Position numbers and translations under genes: made by a program
NCBI GenBank assembly: GCA_949298985.1
Contig: CASFYV010000021.1
Coordinates: 186,001 to 250,000 of the forward strand
Length of the DNA: 64,000 bases
Direction of reading: 5' to 3'
From: an uncultured bacterium
GTDB taxonomy: Bacteria > Cyanobacteriota > Vampirovibrionia > Gastranaerophilales > Gastranaerophilaceae
The notes under the pieces: model-generated
What the model was told of the DNA's origin: nothing
The model's input: the letters and a program-made list of their open reading frames with translations, nothing else
The model's database searches: none
Shown here: piece after piece, positions 25,441 through 35,713 of the stretch
How the letters are laid out: every line of letters starts with the position of its first letter
Numbering within the stretch: the first letter of the stretch is position 1

Positions 25441-26694
25441 ATGACAGTTATAGAAAAAATTAATGAAATAAATGATGTTGTAAAAGAAATATTTGAATTT
25501 ACTCAAAACAATGAAAAAGTAAAATCAGATTTTGATGAATATCTTGCAACAATTGGTGCTAAGAATATTTCTCTTAATCAAATGGAAAAAATATTTCTTC
25601 CTTATATTTTTGAACGCAGAATTGATAATAAATCAATTTTAGAAATGTTTAAAGAAAACGGGACCAAAAATGAAAAAATTACTGATAGTTTCATTAATGC
25701 ACAAGCTTCAATTTTTGAAATTAAAAAGATTTTAAAAAATGGTTTTGAATTATATAACTTGATAAATGAAAAAACATACAAAGTACTTTCTCTCACAAAA
25801 ATGACAAATTTTAGAGGAGTATACGCAGGACAATATATCGTTGCTCGAATTTTCGAACTAGAAGGAGATTATTATATTATAGAAATTTCTAGTATTTTAT
25901 CTCACTCACAAAAAGCAGATGCAATCAGATATGCTGTAATGAAATTAGTACAAACTCCAAGACTTTTATACTTAGATAATCCTGAGAAAGAAAAAGAAAT
26001 ACAAAATACAATTTCAGAAATGCATCAAAAATTTATTAAAACTTTTGATACAGACATAATTTTAACAACAAATAAACACGCTGATGAAATAATCGGTGCG
26101 TTTAATGATGATGAAGAAATTGATTTATCAGATAAAGGTTCAGATATTGAAAATTATAAATTTTTCCACGTAAAAGAACTAGATAATAATTATTCTAATT
26201 TCTTGGAAAATTCAATGGGAGGTTTTTCTTCCCATAACGAAACTTATGACGTAGCAGTAATTTTTGAAGAAAAAAACGGACTTTATGCAATACCTTTCTT
26301 TGAAACGTTTTGTAAAATCTTTGAAGATAAAGAAAAAGTAGAAAATGCAAAAGCTTGTGTTGAATACTTTTTAACAAACGATTCTATTCCAAATACTATT
26401 TTAGATAGAGTTTCAACAAAATATGCCAACTTTATGGACACAATAAATGAAATTATGGGAACAACTTATAATTATGATGAATTGATTAAAAATTATAAAT
26501 CTGACTATCTAAAAAATAAAATATATTCATCAGCAACAATCTTATTCTGTTCTCAATCATTCTCCGAAATTTTTGATTACATAACAACTCCGGTAGAAGA
26601 AAAAACTCCAATAACAGAAAAAGTCGGAAGAAATGAACCTTGTCCTTGCGGTAGCGGTAAAAAATATAAAAATTGCTGTGGAAAAAATTCTTAA
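25441..26694 (+). CDS. SEC-C motif protein of unknown function
   Basis: A 417-aa protein. Only the C-terminus is recognised: [17 protein letters not shown] is a complete SEC-C zinc-binding motif (C-x-C-x8-C-C) as found at the end of SecA and in many unrelated proteins. The remaining 395 residues are acidic, mostly helical and lack a known domain or membrane segment. GAGGAG lies just before the ATG at 25441. It follows TsaB by 72 bp, so it may be the last gene of that operon or separately transcribed. A role in handling nascent or misfolded proteins is possible from the motif but unproven. Confidence 0.8.
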   Translation: MTVIEKINEINDVVKEIFEFTQNNEKVKSDFDEYLATIGAKNISLNQMEKIFLPYIFERRIDNKSILEMFKENGTKNEKITDSFINAQASIFEIKKILKNGFELYNLINEKTYKVLSLTKMTNFRGVYAGQYIVARIFELEGDYYIIEISSILSHSQKADAIRYAVMKLVQTPRLLYLDNPEKEKEIQNTISEMHQKFIKTFDTDIILTTNKHADEIIGAFNDDEEIDLSDKGSDIENYKFFHVKELDNNYSNFLENSMGGFSSHNETYDVAVIFEEKNGLYAIPFFETFCKIFEDKEKVENAKACVEYFLTNDSIPNTILDRVSTKYANFMDTINEIMGTTYNYDELIKNYKSDYLKNKIYSSATILFCSQSFSEIFDYITTPVEEKTPITEKVGRNEPCPCGSGKKYKNCCGKNS

Positions 26695-26702
26695 AAGACA
26701 AA

Positions 26703-26730
26703 CTAGTAATTAGTGACTAGTGAATAGAAT
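26703..26730 (+). repeat. Heptanucleotide tandem repeat
   Basis: CTAGTAA TTAGTGA CTAGTGA ATAGAAT, 7-bp period, right after the SEC-C stop codon. An inverted partner AATTCACTAG lies at 26876-26885, so the pair encloses the structured segment 26740-26905. Confidence 0.6.
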
Positions 26731-26739
26731 TTTATTTTT

Positions 26740-26905
26740 AACACAAAAATTAAGCCCCTTTCGGAAGAGAGACAAAAGGAGCAAGGCTAATTATTATGAA
26801 GAAAAGATTTTGGTTTTTAAAGATGTAAGTCGAACACACACACAATGCCTAATCATTTTTTAGTCGAAATCCGACAATTCACTAGTTGCCTTCGACTTAC
26901 ACTTA
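26740..26905 (+). other. Intergenic segment with long-range inverted repeat, candidate structured RNA
   Basis: TGTAAGTCGAA at 26824-26834 is the exact complement of TTCGACTTACA at 26891-26901 (11 bp, 56-nt loop). Inside are a small hairpin GTCG/CGAC near 26863-26875 and an ACACACACACA run. Upstream, CCTTT and AAAGG near 26757 and 26775 can pair. A 10-codon ORF (26796-26828, MKKRFWFLKM) ends inside the left arm, but it has only a distant AAAGGAG. No known RNA family was recognised. Confidence 0.35.
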
Positions 26906-26968
26906 TATTTTAGCATTTTTATCAAAACTTCTTAATGCTCTATAGAAGTAATTCTTTAGAGTAATCTT

Positions 26969-27877
26969 TTAATTTTTATTGGCTTTCTTAGGAACTTTTA
27001 TCTTATCAATTTCAGGTCCTAAATATTTACCGATTAACACATGTTCTACAAAACTATCAATCGGCTTAATTGCCATTCCTAAAGCAATAAAACCTCCTAT
27101 AGTTTTAACAAATTTGCCTTTCATCATTTTACTCTTCTGAAACTGTCTAAGAACACTTTTTACAGCTACAGTTTCAGTCTGCCCGGAATTAAGAGATTTT
27201 ATATAATTTGAATACCAATCACCAGCTTTAAATTCAGAAGAAGGATTCAATAAATTTTTTCTCATTTCAATTAAATTTGTTATTGTTTTAGTAGCATATT
27301 TATTAACATTTTTTTCATTGTCACTTCTAAATACTTTTAATTTATTTTTTAAAGATTTTTTCTTTTGACTATAATCGAGTGAATTTGAAACAGTATTTAA
27401 AAATTCTTTAATACATTCTTCATCTTTACCATCAAAAGCACGCATTTTGCCATTTTTAACAAAATCTTCAGCTAATTTAGAAATATGTTCTTTAGTATTG
27501 ATGCTAACTTTATCTTCACCAAACTTTCCAAATTGAGAAAAAACATTTTGTCCTGCTGTAACAGCAATCAATGGTAAAAATACACTCGCCATACCTTGAA
27601 AAACTGCTTGCTTTAAACATCTTTTTGAATTAGGACTATATTCAGTTTCATTATTTTTATACTTATCATAAACATCAGCACCTATATACAAAAGAGCCGG
27701 AACCCAAAATAAATTTGCAGCATTTCCAATCATCGGACGTAAAGCTTCACCTACTTCATTCGAAAAAGCAGCTCCTCTAAGTGGCCACTTTAAAAGTGGA
27801 TCATCATAATTCTTATTCTCAACTTCTTTTGGTTTAAATCTAAATACGTTTCTTTGAACCCCAACAGGTGTTATCAT
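26969..27877 (-). CDS. Hypothetical protein with N-terminal FRFKP tag and membrane helices
   Basis: A 302-aa protein, not recognised. The start, MITPVGVQRNVFRFKPKEVE, has an F-K-type tag like that of the gene at 31406. Two hydrophobic segments lie near residues 50-65 (ANLFWVPALLYIGADVY) and 90-110 (GMASVFLPLIAVTAGQ), and one near 265-280 (GGFIALGMAIKPI); the rest is lysine-rich and helical. GGAG lies before the ATG. It shares tag, size class and alternation of helices and basic regions with 31406-32911, so the two may be distant members of one lineage-specific family. Localisation may be the inner membrane. It diverges from uvrB. Confidence 0.6.
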   Translation of the reverse strand: MITPVGVQRNVFRFKPKEVENKNYDDPLLKWPLRGAAFSNEVGEALRPMIGNAANLFWVPALLYIGADVYDKYKNNETEYSPNSKRCLKQAVFQGMASVFLPLIAVTAGQNVFSQFGKFGEDKVSINTKEHISKLAEDFVKNGKMRAFDGKDEECIKEFLNTVSNSLDYSQKKKSLKNKLKVFRSDNEKNVNKYATKTITNLIEMRKNLLNPSSEFKAGDWYSNYIKSLNSGQTETVAVKSVLRQFQKSKMMKGKFVKTIGGFIALGMAIKPIDSFVEHVLIGKYLGPEIDKIKVPKKANKN

Positions 27878-27997
27878 CCAACCAGTTCTCCTTCATACAC
27901 ATTTTGCTATTTACAAAAAAATTGCTAAAAAAATAAATTTGCTCTACTAGTTACAAAATTTTACATAATTTATATTTGGCATGTATAATTATATCAT

Positions 27998-29980
27998 ATG
28001 GAAAGAAAATTTGAAATTGTTTCTAAATACAAACCTTCAGGAGATCAACCAAAAGCTATCGAGCAGTTAGTCGAGGGCTTAAAAAATGGTGATGATGCTC
28101 AAACTCTGCTTGGAATTACTGGTTCTGGTAAAACTTTTACAATTGCAAATGTAATAGAAAGAATTCAAAAACCAACTTTAATTATTGCTCATAATAAAAC
28201 TTTAGCCGCTCAGTTATACAATGAATTCAAAGAACTTTTTCCAAATAATGCAGTAGAATATTTTATTTCTTATTATGATTATTATCAACCGGAAGCATAT
28301 ATTCCAAGAACGGATACTTATATCGAAAAATCTGCAAGTATTAACGAAGAAATTGATAGATTAAGACACAATACTACAAGAAGTCTTTATGAAAGAAATG
28401 ATGTAATAATTGTGGCTTCTGTTAGTTGTATTTATGGTTTAGGTCTACCTGAGAGTTATTTTAAAGGAACAATACAAGTAAAAATTGGTGATACATTAGA
28501 TAGAGCTGATTTAATCAAGCATCTTGTTATGACGCAATATACTAGAAATGACTTAGTTCTTGAGCGTTCAACTTTTAGAGCTAGGGGAGACATTTTAGAA
28601 ATCATGCCTGCTTACGAAAAAATTATTACAAGAATTTATTTCTTTGGTGATGAAATAGAAAAAATCGTAAGAATTGATAATTTAACAGGTGAAATTATTG
28701 AAGTTCCTGAAAGTGTTATGATATATCCTGCTGTACATTATATAGCCTATGATGAGAATGAAGAAGAAACCATTAAGATGATAAAACAGGAGCTTAATAA
28801 TAGAGTAGTAGAATTAGAAAGCCAAAACAAAATCTTAGAATCTCAAAGACTTCAACAAAGAGTTAAATACGACATAGAGATGATAAAGGAAATGGGCTAT
28901 TGTTCAGGTATTGAAAATTATTCAAGAATAATAGAGCGTCGTCCGGTGGGTTCTGCTCCTGCAACATTATTAGATTATTTTAGAGGAGATTTTTTAACTG
29001 TAATTGATGAATCCCATGTCACTCTTCCTCAATTAAACGGAATGTATCATGGAGATGCTTCAAGAAAAAATACGCTTGTAGAGTTCGGATTTAGACTTCC
29101 TTGTGCAAAGGATAATAGGCCTCTAAAAAGTGAAGAATTTTTTGCTAAAGTCGGACAAAAAATTTATATTTCAGCTACTCCAGGTGAATTTGAAAAAGAA
29201 ACTTCCGAACAAATGGTAGAACAAATTATTAGACCTACAGGCTTAGTTGACCCGAAAATTTCTGTAAGACCTATTGAGACTCAAATTTCTGATTTAAAAA
29301 TAGAAATTGAAAAACGAGCTAAAAAAGAAGAGCGTGTACTTATTACAACTCTTACTAAAAAAATGGCAGAAGATTTATGTGATTACTTTTTACAAGACGG
29401 AATTCGTGTAAGATATCTGCATAGTGGAATAAAATCAATTGAGCGTGTAGAAATTTTAAGGGATTTGAGATTGGGAGAATTTGATGTTCTAATCGGTGTA
29501 AACCTTTTAAGAGAAGGCTTAGATATTCCTGAAGTTTCACTGGTTGCGATTATGGATGCTGATAAAGAAGGTTTTTTAAGATCTGAAACAAGTCTTATCC
29601 AAACAATCGGTCGTGCTGCAAGAAATTCTTGCGGAGAAGTTATTATGTATGCTGATAAAATTACTGATTCTATGCAAAAAGCGATTGATGAAACCAATAG
29701 AAGAAGAGAAATTCAACTTAAACATAATGAAAAATACGGAATTATACCTCAAACTATTAAAAAACCGATTGAAAATAATCTTTTATCGCTTGTTGCAAGT
29801 TATCGTGATTTAGAAGATATTGTAGCAGAAGAAATGGTTGACTTAGGTATTGATAAAAAAGATTTGCCAAAACTAATTTCAAAATTAGAAAAAGATATGC
29901 ATAAAGCTGCTAAAATTCTTGATTTTGAACGAGCTGCAGAAATCAGAGATCAACTTAAAAAACTTAGAGAAATGGTCTAA
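27998..29980 (+). CDS. uvrB: Excinuclease ABC subunit UvrB
   Basis: A 660-aa nucleotide-excision-repair helicase subunit. Walker A is GITGSGKT (39-46), the beta-hairpin that grips the damaged strand is [20 protein letters not shown] (about 92-111), the helicase motifs include [11 protein letters not shown] and [16 protein letters not shown] with QTIGRAARN, and the C-terminal UVR motif is [20 protein letters not shown]. Full length for the family. TATAAT at 27984-27989 ends 8 bp before the ATG and no ribosome-binding site is present, so the transcript is probably leaderless. No LexA-type box was noted. Confidence 0.98.
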   Translation: MERKFEIVSKYKPSGDQPKAIEQLVEGLKNGDDAQTLLGITGSGKTFTIANVIERIQKPTLIIAHNKTLAAQLYNEFKELFPNNAVEYFISYYDYYQPEAYIPRTDTYIEKSASINEEIDRLRHNTTRSLYERNDVIIVASVSCIYGLGLPESYFKGTIQVKIGDTLDRADLIKHLVMTQYTRNDLVLERSTFRARGDILEIMPAYEKIITRIYFFGDEIEKIVRIDNLTGEIIEVPESVMIYPAVHYIAYDENEEETIKMIKQELNNRVVELESQNKILESQRLQQRVKYDIEMIKEMGYCSGIENYSRIIERRPVGSAPATLLDYFRGDFLTVIDESHVTLPQLNGMYHGDASRKNTLVEFGFRLPCAKDNRPLKSEEFFAKVGQKIYISATPGEFEKETSEQMVEQIIRPTGLVDPKISVRPIETQISDLKIEIEKRAKKEERVLITTLTKKMAEDLCDYFLQDGIRVRYLHSGIKSIERVEILRDLRLGEFDVLIGVNLLREGLDIPEVSLVAIMDADKEGFLRSETSLIQTIGRAARNSCGEVIMYADKITDSMQKAIDETNRRREIQLKHNEKYGIIPQTIKKPIENNLLSLVASYRDLEDIVAEEMVDLGIDKKDLPKLISKLEKDMHKAAKILDFERAAEIRDQLKKLREMV

Positions 29981-30014
29981 TAACAAAAAAATTTTTTACA
30001 GTTTTTATATCAAT

Positions 30015-30518
30015 ATGAAAAATTTTAATTCACCACTTCCTAAACAGAATATACCAACAAGACTTATTTACAATCCAAGCGGTTCTGATTTTTATAGAAT
30101 GTTTAATACAAAAACAGGAAACATTATTGGAGAAATGATAGCATATCCAACAATAAATCAAGATATTTTTATTGATAGATTATTAATATATAAAGAAAGA
30201 CGCCAAGGAAATGGAACAAAATTCTTAAATTTTGCAAAAAATATGAGTAAACATTTTGGTTTTGAAGGAAGAATGTTTGTTTGTGCAGGGACTTTACCGG
30301 AAGATCCATTTAATCCTCCACATATTTTTTATAAAAAATATGGATTTACGCCAGTATATGAAAACTATTCAAAAATAATTGATAGACATATAAAAAAGAA
30401 TAAACAATTAAACTATAGAACAATGCCTGAAGTTATGATGTATTATAACCCTAAAGAAATAATAAAAAATAAAACAACTTTTTTTGATAAAATAAAAAAT
30501 ATTTTTAAAATTCTTTAA
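30015..30518 (+). CDS. GNAT-family N-acetyltransferase-like protein
   Basis: A 167-aa protein when started at ATG 30015 (MKNFNSPLPKQN); the longer frame into uvrB has no better start. It has a GNAT layout: NIIGEMIAYPTINQDIFIDRLLIYKERRQGNGTKFLNFAK, where R-R-Q-G-N-G-T is the acetyl-CoA pyrophosphate-binding loop (R-x-x-G-x-G/A), and the late F-Y-K-K-Y-G-F motif. Substrate unknown. It follows uvrB by 34 bp and has a weak ribosome-binding site. Proteins of this short GNAT class with a loose N-terminus occur repeatedly in this lineage. Confidence 0.75.
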   Translation: MKNFNSPLPKQNIPTRLIYNPSGSDFYRMFNTKTGNIIGEMIAYPTINQDIFIDRLLIYKERRQGNGTKFLNFAKNMSKHFGFEGRMFVCAGTLPEDPFNPPHIFYKKYGFTPVYENYSKIIDRHIKKNKQLNYRTMPEVMMYYNPKEIIKNKTTFFDKIKNIFKIL

Positions 30519-30538
30519 TTTTATGTTAATCTAAAATT

Positions 30539-31402
30539 ATGAAGAAATTAGCTTTATTATTTTGTTTATTATTAGTATCACAAAATTTTGTATTCTCCAG
30601 ACCAACCGTGTTTAATGAAAATGGAAAATTTGGCTTAAAAAATGAATGCGGTCAAGTTATAGTTGATGCAAAATACAAAAAAATGATAACTCTGGGAGAA
30701 AGTGGCTGGATTATCCAACACAAAAATAAATTTGGAATAATGAACGATAACGGTGAAATAATAGTAGAGCCAAAATATTCACGTGCAGATAGAGTCTTAG
30801 GAAGATTTGCAAAATTTACTAAAGGTGATAAAAACGGAATATTTGATGAAAAAGGCTTTGAAGTATTACCTGTAGAATATTCTTCTATTGATCTTTTATA
30901 TGGTGGGATGTTCTTAACTTGCAAAAATTACAAATACGGCGTTACCGATCTTAACGGACAAGTAATTTTAGATAATATATTTGATGATATTTATATGCCC
31001 AAACCCCATTTAATGGTCATAGTATATAACGGAAATAAATATGAAATAGAAGGTGTAAAAGGAACAGAGTTAACTTTGCCTTTTGATAAATTAGCTGATA
31101 GTTCTAATTTTAAAATTACAGAAATTATGTCAAATCCAGCAACTGCGACAGGTTATTATGGAGTTACTGCAACAAATTACTTTTTAAAAATATTTTCATC
31201 AATTTCTCCTGCCTATGAAGACACAATTGATGAATTAATGTTTCTACAAGGAGCAGATGCTGCAAATACTATTATTAAATTTTCTTGGATACCAAAATTT
31301 CCATTTGTATATGCAAAAAAATATTATCAAAATCTTGTAGCTCCAAATAATGGTCCTTTAAGTGGTGTAAAAAATGATTTAAAACGGCAATTAAACAATT
31401 AG
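30539..31402 (+). CDS. Exported WG-repeat protein
   Basis: A 287-aa protein with a signal peptide (MKKLALLFCLLLVSQNFVFS) and three or four WG-type repeats in the first 160 residues: NGKFGLKNECGQVIVDAKYK, NKFGIMNDNGEIIVEPKYSR, KNGIFDEKGFEVLPVEYSS, YKYGVTDLNGQVILDNIFD. In these units the W is often replaced by F or Y, as here. The C-terminal 120 residues show no repeat. WG/KWG repeats form beta-propeller-like surfaces and are common on exported proteins; the role is unknown. It converges on the FKG-type gene at 31406, 3 bp away. Confidence 0.82.
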   Translation: MKKLALLFCLLLVSQNFVFSRPTVFNENGKFGLKNECGQVIVDAKYKKMITLGESGWIIQHKNKFGIMNDNGEIIVEPKYSRADRVLGRFAKFTKGDKNGIFDEKGFEVLPVEYSSIDLLYGGMFLTCKNYKYGVTDLNGQVILDNIFDDIYMPKPHLMVIVYNGNKYEIEGVKGTELTLPFDKLADSSNFKITEIMSNPATATGYYGVTATNYFLKIFSSISPAYEDTIDELMFLQGADAANTIIKFSWIPKFPFVYAKKYYQNLVAPNNGPLSGVKNDLKRQLNN

Positions 31403-31405
31403 TAA

Positions 31406-32911
31406 TTAAACCGCTTTAGATTTTGCTCTACTTTTTCTTTCCGTAATTTTAGCATTAAGCATCGGAAGTAGTATTCCTAATGTAATTGCAGAATAAGCAA
31501 TCCCAGATGCGTGTGCTAAATTAAGTTTCCACATATTCTTGTTAGCAAATTTTGAACCTTTAGAGGCTATTTCATTATGAGTCTTCAAACTCATATCATT
31601 TAACCAATGCTTTAATCCCTTACCTTTTTTAGTGTAATTAAATAAATTCTCCCCCTTTTTATCCAAAAGATTTGCAACTCCTTTTGCAGCAAAACCACCA
31701 AAAACAAGCCAATTTAAGAACCCTAAATAATCTCTTGTCATAGATTCTCTAAGTTCTGTTCCATTATCAGCAGCCATAAACCTTCCAACTATAGTTGATG
31801 CATATACCGTTTTTATAGCGTTACCGCCAGTAATAGGACCACTAAACTCTAATTTTTTCGCGAATTGTTTTAAATTTTTAACCCCCATTACACTAAAAAC
31901 CATACCAACCATTAAAGCACTTGCTCCAAGTTTTTTAAAAAACAAAAATCTATCTTTTTTCTTCTCACATTTATTATTAGATGTAAAATCAACATCTCCA
32001 ACAAAACCTTTAATACCGGTTCTTTTTTCGGTAATTTTTCTATTCAAATATTGATTTGTAAGTCCTAATAAACAAGAGGCTAAAATCGCGCCAAAAACTT
32101 TAATATTATTAACTTTCCTTATTTTCTTTAATGCAAGTTCTGACGTTTTTTTATCTTGTCCCTTAAAAACATCACGCCCCATATCTATCGTATCTCTCAA
32201 TATATTTTCTAGCTTAGTATTCAACTTATATCCATTAATATTTAATTCAACATCTCTTTCAGCACCTAGAGCATTTGTCAAACGCTTATCTAAAATTGAA
32301 AGTAATTGTTTTTTATCATCTTTATGAATACTTTTTTCATTGATTAAATCAGAAATAACATTTATAAAACCTTTTTCATCTTTCAACTTATCTTGAATTT
32401 TATAAAATTTTGGATTTCCCCACTGAATTTTATCCCACTTTTTTTCATCAATCCACTCAACTTTATTCCAATCAATATCTTTAAAATAATTAATTTTATC
32501 TCCATCTTTACCGGAAAGACTATTTAAAACATTTTTAACATATTTTTTTTCATCACGATTCCAAGCTGAATTTAAAACTTCAATAGAATCATTTGTAAAC
32601 CAACAATCAGGATTAATTTTCACATTCTTCATAACTCGTTTTGATGCAATTTGTGAAATAAACTTAGCAAAAAGTCCTGCAGATAAACAATTTATAAAAG
32701 TTCCGCTAATTTCTCTTATAAAAGTTTCAGCTCCGGCATACTCATTTCGAGCTTTTGTATCATAATATGCTCTTGGAATAACCATTGCCCCGACATCTAA
32801 GCCAACAGCATTTACCATTTCATTCATATCACAAGTTCTTAAAACATTTGTAACAATCCCATCCAATGGTCCCTTAAAATTTACATTACTATTTATATTA
32901 TTAATCTTCAT
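31406..32911 (-). CDS. FKG-tagged membrane-associated hypothetical protein
   Basis: A 501-aa protein, not recognised. The N-terminus MKINNINSNVNFKGPLDGIV carries the F-K-G tag. Several hydrophobic stretches follow: about 78-92 (FINCLSAGLFAKFI), 272-290 (VFGAILASCLLGLTN), 330-347 (LGASALMVGMVFSVMGV), 395-410 (FLNWLVFGGFAAKG) and 465-485 (GIAYSAITLGILLPMLN). The region 110-260 is charged and helical. It is preceded by AGGGAT and by a terminator-like hairpin only 27 bp upstream of its ATG, which suggests an attenuated leader. It may be an inner-membrane protein specific to this lineage. No enzyme motif was found. Confidence 0.65.
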   Translation of the reverse strand: MKINNINSNVNFKGPLDGIVTNVLRTCDMNEMVNAVGLDVGAMVIPRAYYDTKARNEYAGAETFIREISGTFINCLSAGLFAKFISQIASKRVMKNVKINPDCWFTNDSIEVLNSAWNRDEKKYVKNVLNSLSGKDGDKINYFKDIDWNKVEWIDEKKWDKIQWGNPKFYKIQDKLKDEKGFINVISDLINEKSIHKDDKKQLLSILDKRLTNALGAERDVELNINGYKLNTKLENILRDTIDMGRDVFKGQDKKTSELALKKIRKVNNIKVFGAILASCLLGLTNQYLNRKITEKRTGIKGFVGDVDFTSNNKCEKKKDRFLFFKKLGASALMVGMVFSVMGVKNLKQFAKKLEFSGPITGGNAIKTVYASTIVGRFMAADNGTELRESMTRDYLGFLNWLVFGGFAAKGVANLLDKKGENLFNYTKKGKGLKHWLNDMSLKTHNEIASKGSKFANKNMWKLNLAHASGIAYSAITLGILLPMLNAKITERKSRAKSKAV

Positions 32912-32932
32912 AAAATTATCCCTATATACACA

Positions 32933-33065
32933 AAAACCTCGTTTATTATAAACGAGATCTTAAATAGTACCATACAAAACCACACTGCAAAAACTATCTA
33001 AGTCTCGACGAGAACTTGGATGAGGATGTTGTGGATGTATTTGATACGCACTTATTAAAAATCAT
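32933..33065 (-). ncRNA. Putative small RNA or attenuated leader between groEL and the FKG-type gene
   Basis: A minus-strand promoter at 33072-33100 would start a transcript near 33065, and a hairpin with 8-bp perfect stem (CTCGTTTA/TAAACGAG, 32938-32956) followed by GTTTTTG ends it near 32933. The product would be about 130 nt. A CGACGAGA segment near 33005-33013 could compete for one arm of the terminator. It may be a free sRNA or a leader that controls read-through into 32911-31406. It fills most of the 259-bp gap. Confidence 0.45.
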
Positions 33066-33071
33066 AAGTAA

Positions 33072-33100
33072 AGTATACAATTAATTATTTTCTTCGTCAA
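33072..33100 (-). promoter_or_regulatory. Sigma-70 promoter for the putative small RNA/leader
   Basis: On the minus strand TTGACG (33100-33095) and TATACT (33077-33072) are exactly 17 bp apart. No ORF of any size follows it before the hairpin at 32938-32956. Confidence 0.6.
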
Positions 33101-33120
33101 TAGCCATATTATACAAACAG

Positions 33121-33152
33121 AAAAGGGGAAGTTAAAAACTTCCCCTTTTTTA
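33121..33152 (-). terminator. Terminator after groEL
   Basis: AAAAGGGGAAGTT pairs with AACTTCCCCTTTT around a 4-nt loop; a T-run follows on the minus strand. Confidence 0.9.
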
Positions 33153-33170
33153 TAAAACAAGTAAAAGCGA

Positions 33171-34838
<1,668 letters not shown>

Positions 34839-34853
34839 TTATTTAAATATACT

Positions 34854-34888
34854 AAGTAAAGAGTGAAGCGTGAGGAGTAAAGAGTTCT
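34854..34888 (+). repeat. Heptanucleotide tandem repeat between groEL and the four-helix-bundle gene
   Basis: AAGTAAA GAGTGAA GCGTGAG GAGTAAA GAGTTCT, strict 7-bp period, purine-rich on the plus strand. It forms an inverted pair with 35252-35280 around the inserted gene. Confidence 0.7.
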
Positions 34889-34897
34889 TTTTAAAAT

Positions 34898-35245
34898 TTA
34901 GTTTTGCTTCTTTAAATGACGTTTTAATCCAGATAATAATTTCTCTATCTTATCAATATCAGCCAATAGCTCCTGACAACTACAAAAACCTAATTTTTCT
35001 GAAATAATTAATTGCGTTTCAAGCTCTGCAATTGAACCATAAGCCATATCTATAAATCTAAAAGTATCTTTATCGGAATATCTTGCACATCCCTCTGCGA
35101 TATTAGATGGTACAGAAATAGCGGCTCTTCTCATCTGATTAACGATGCCAAACATTTCTTCTTTAGGGAATTGTTCAGTAAGTTTATATATTTTTGTAAC
35201 TAAATTAACTGATTCTTTCCAAGCATTTAAATCTTTATGATTCAT
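34898..35245 (-). CDS. Four-helix bundle protein (S23/IVP family) inserted between groES and groEL
   Basis: A 115-aa protein when started at ATG 35245 (MNHKDLNAWK), which has GGGAG 5-9 bp upstream; a GTG seven codons earlier lies in the repeat array. It matches the four-helix bundle family known from intervening sequences in 23S rRNA genes: LNAWKESVNLVTKIYKLTEQ, then QMRRAAISVPSNIAEGCAR, TFRFIDMAYGSIAELETQLI and a last helix ending in LKRHLKK. The fold is related to Avd of diversity-generating retroelements. Function is unknown. It is flanked by inverted heptad arrays, and the one on its upstream side supplies its ribosome-binding site, so it looks like a mobile cassette that split groESL. 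Confidence 0.9.
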   Translation of the reverse strand: MNHKDLNAWKESVNLVTKIYKLTEQFPKEEMFGIVNQMRRAAISVPSNIAEGCARYSDKDTFRFIDMAYGSIAELETQLIISEKLGFCSCQELLADIDKIEKLLSGLKRHLKKQN

Positions 35246-35251
35246 AATGCT

Positions 35252-35280
35252 CCCTTCACTCTTCACGCATCACTCTTAAT
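35252..35280 (-). repeat. Heptanucleotide tandem repeat between groES and the four-helix-bundle gene
   Basis: On the minus strand AAGAGTGATGCGTGAAGAGT continues as GAAGGGAG, with 7-bp spacing of the GTGA/GTGAA units. It supplies the ribosome-binding site of the four-helix-bundle gene. Confidence 0.65.
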
Positions 35281-35310
35281 TATTTGTCTATCTTCTAGTT
35301 GCTTCTAAAT

Positions 35311-35598
35311 CTATTCGACTACTGCTAAAGCATCTTTGATAGAAAGAATTTTGTATTCTACTCCATCCATTTTTACATCTGTTCCTGCATATTTAGCATA
35401 AAGAATGATATCACCTACATTAACTCCCATAGGTTCTTTTTCACCTTTATCATTAGTTTTTCCTTCGCCTACTGCAACAACTTCACCTTTTTGAGGTTTT
35501 TCTTTTGCACTATCTGGTATAAAAATTCCACCTGAAGTTTGTTCTGTATCTTCAATAACTTTGATAACAATTCTGTCTTGTAATGGTTTTAATGCCAT
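35311..35598 (-). CDS. groES: Co-chaperonin GroES
   Basis: A 95-aa GroES: PLQDRIVIKVIEDTEQTSGG, the mobile-loop motif GIFIPDSAKEKPQKGEVVAV, and DIILYAKYAGTDVKMDG near the end. It caps the GroEL ring. AGGAGG lies just before the ATG at 35598. The upstream 115 bp were checked for a CIRCE element (inverted GAGTGCTAA) and none was found, so heat control, if any, is not by HrcA at this site. Confidence 0.97.
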   Translation of the reverse strand: MALKPLQDRIVIKVIEDTEQTSGGIFIPDSAKEKPQKGEVVAVGEGKTNDKGEKEPMGVNVGDIILYAKYAGTDVKMDGVEYKILSIKDALAVVE

Positions 35599-35713
35599 AA
35601 TAATATCCTCCTATTTTAACTAACATGCCTAAAAGACATTTCGAACTATATTTAACTTATACCCTAAATTTTTCCAAATAATGAGAAAATTAAGAAAAAA
35701 TTAATAATTTAAT

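Noticed and set aside
32968-33084. A plus-strand open frame ending with DENLDEDVVDVFDTHLLKII, looking like the tail of a protein.
   Set aside because: No start codon, too short, and the same segment is better explained by a minus-strand promoter and terminated transcript.
34898-35245. The four-helix-bundle protein as an Avd of a diversity-generating retroelement.
   Set aside because: No reverse transcriptase or template/variable repeat is present in the window, and the sequence fits the general S23/IVP family.
35600-35713. Search for a CIRCE element ahead of groES.
   Set aside because: No inverted GAGTGCTAA pair is present.
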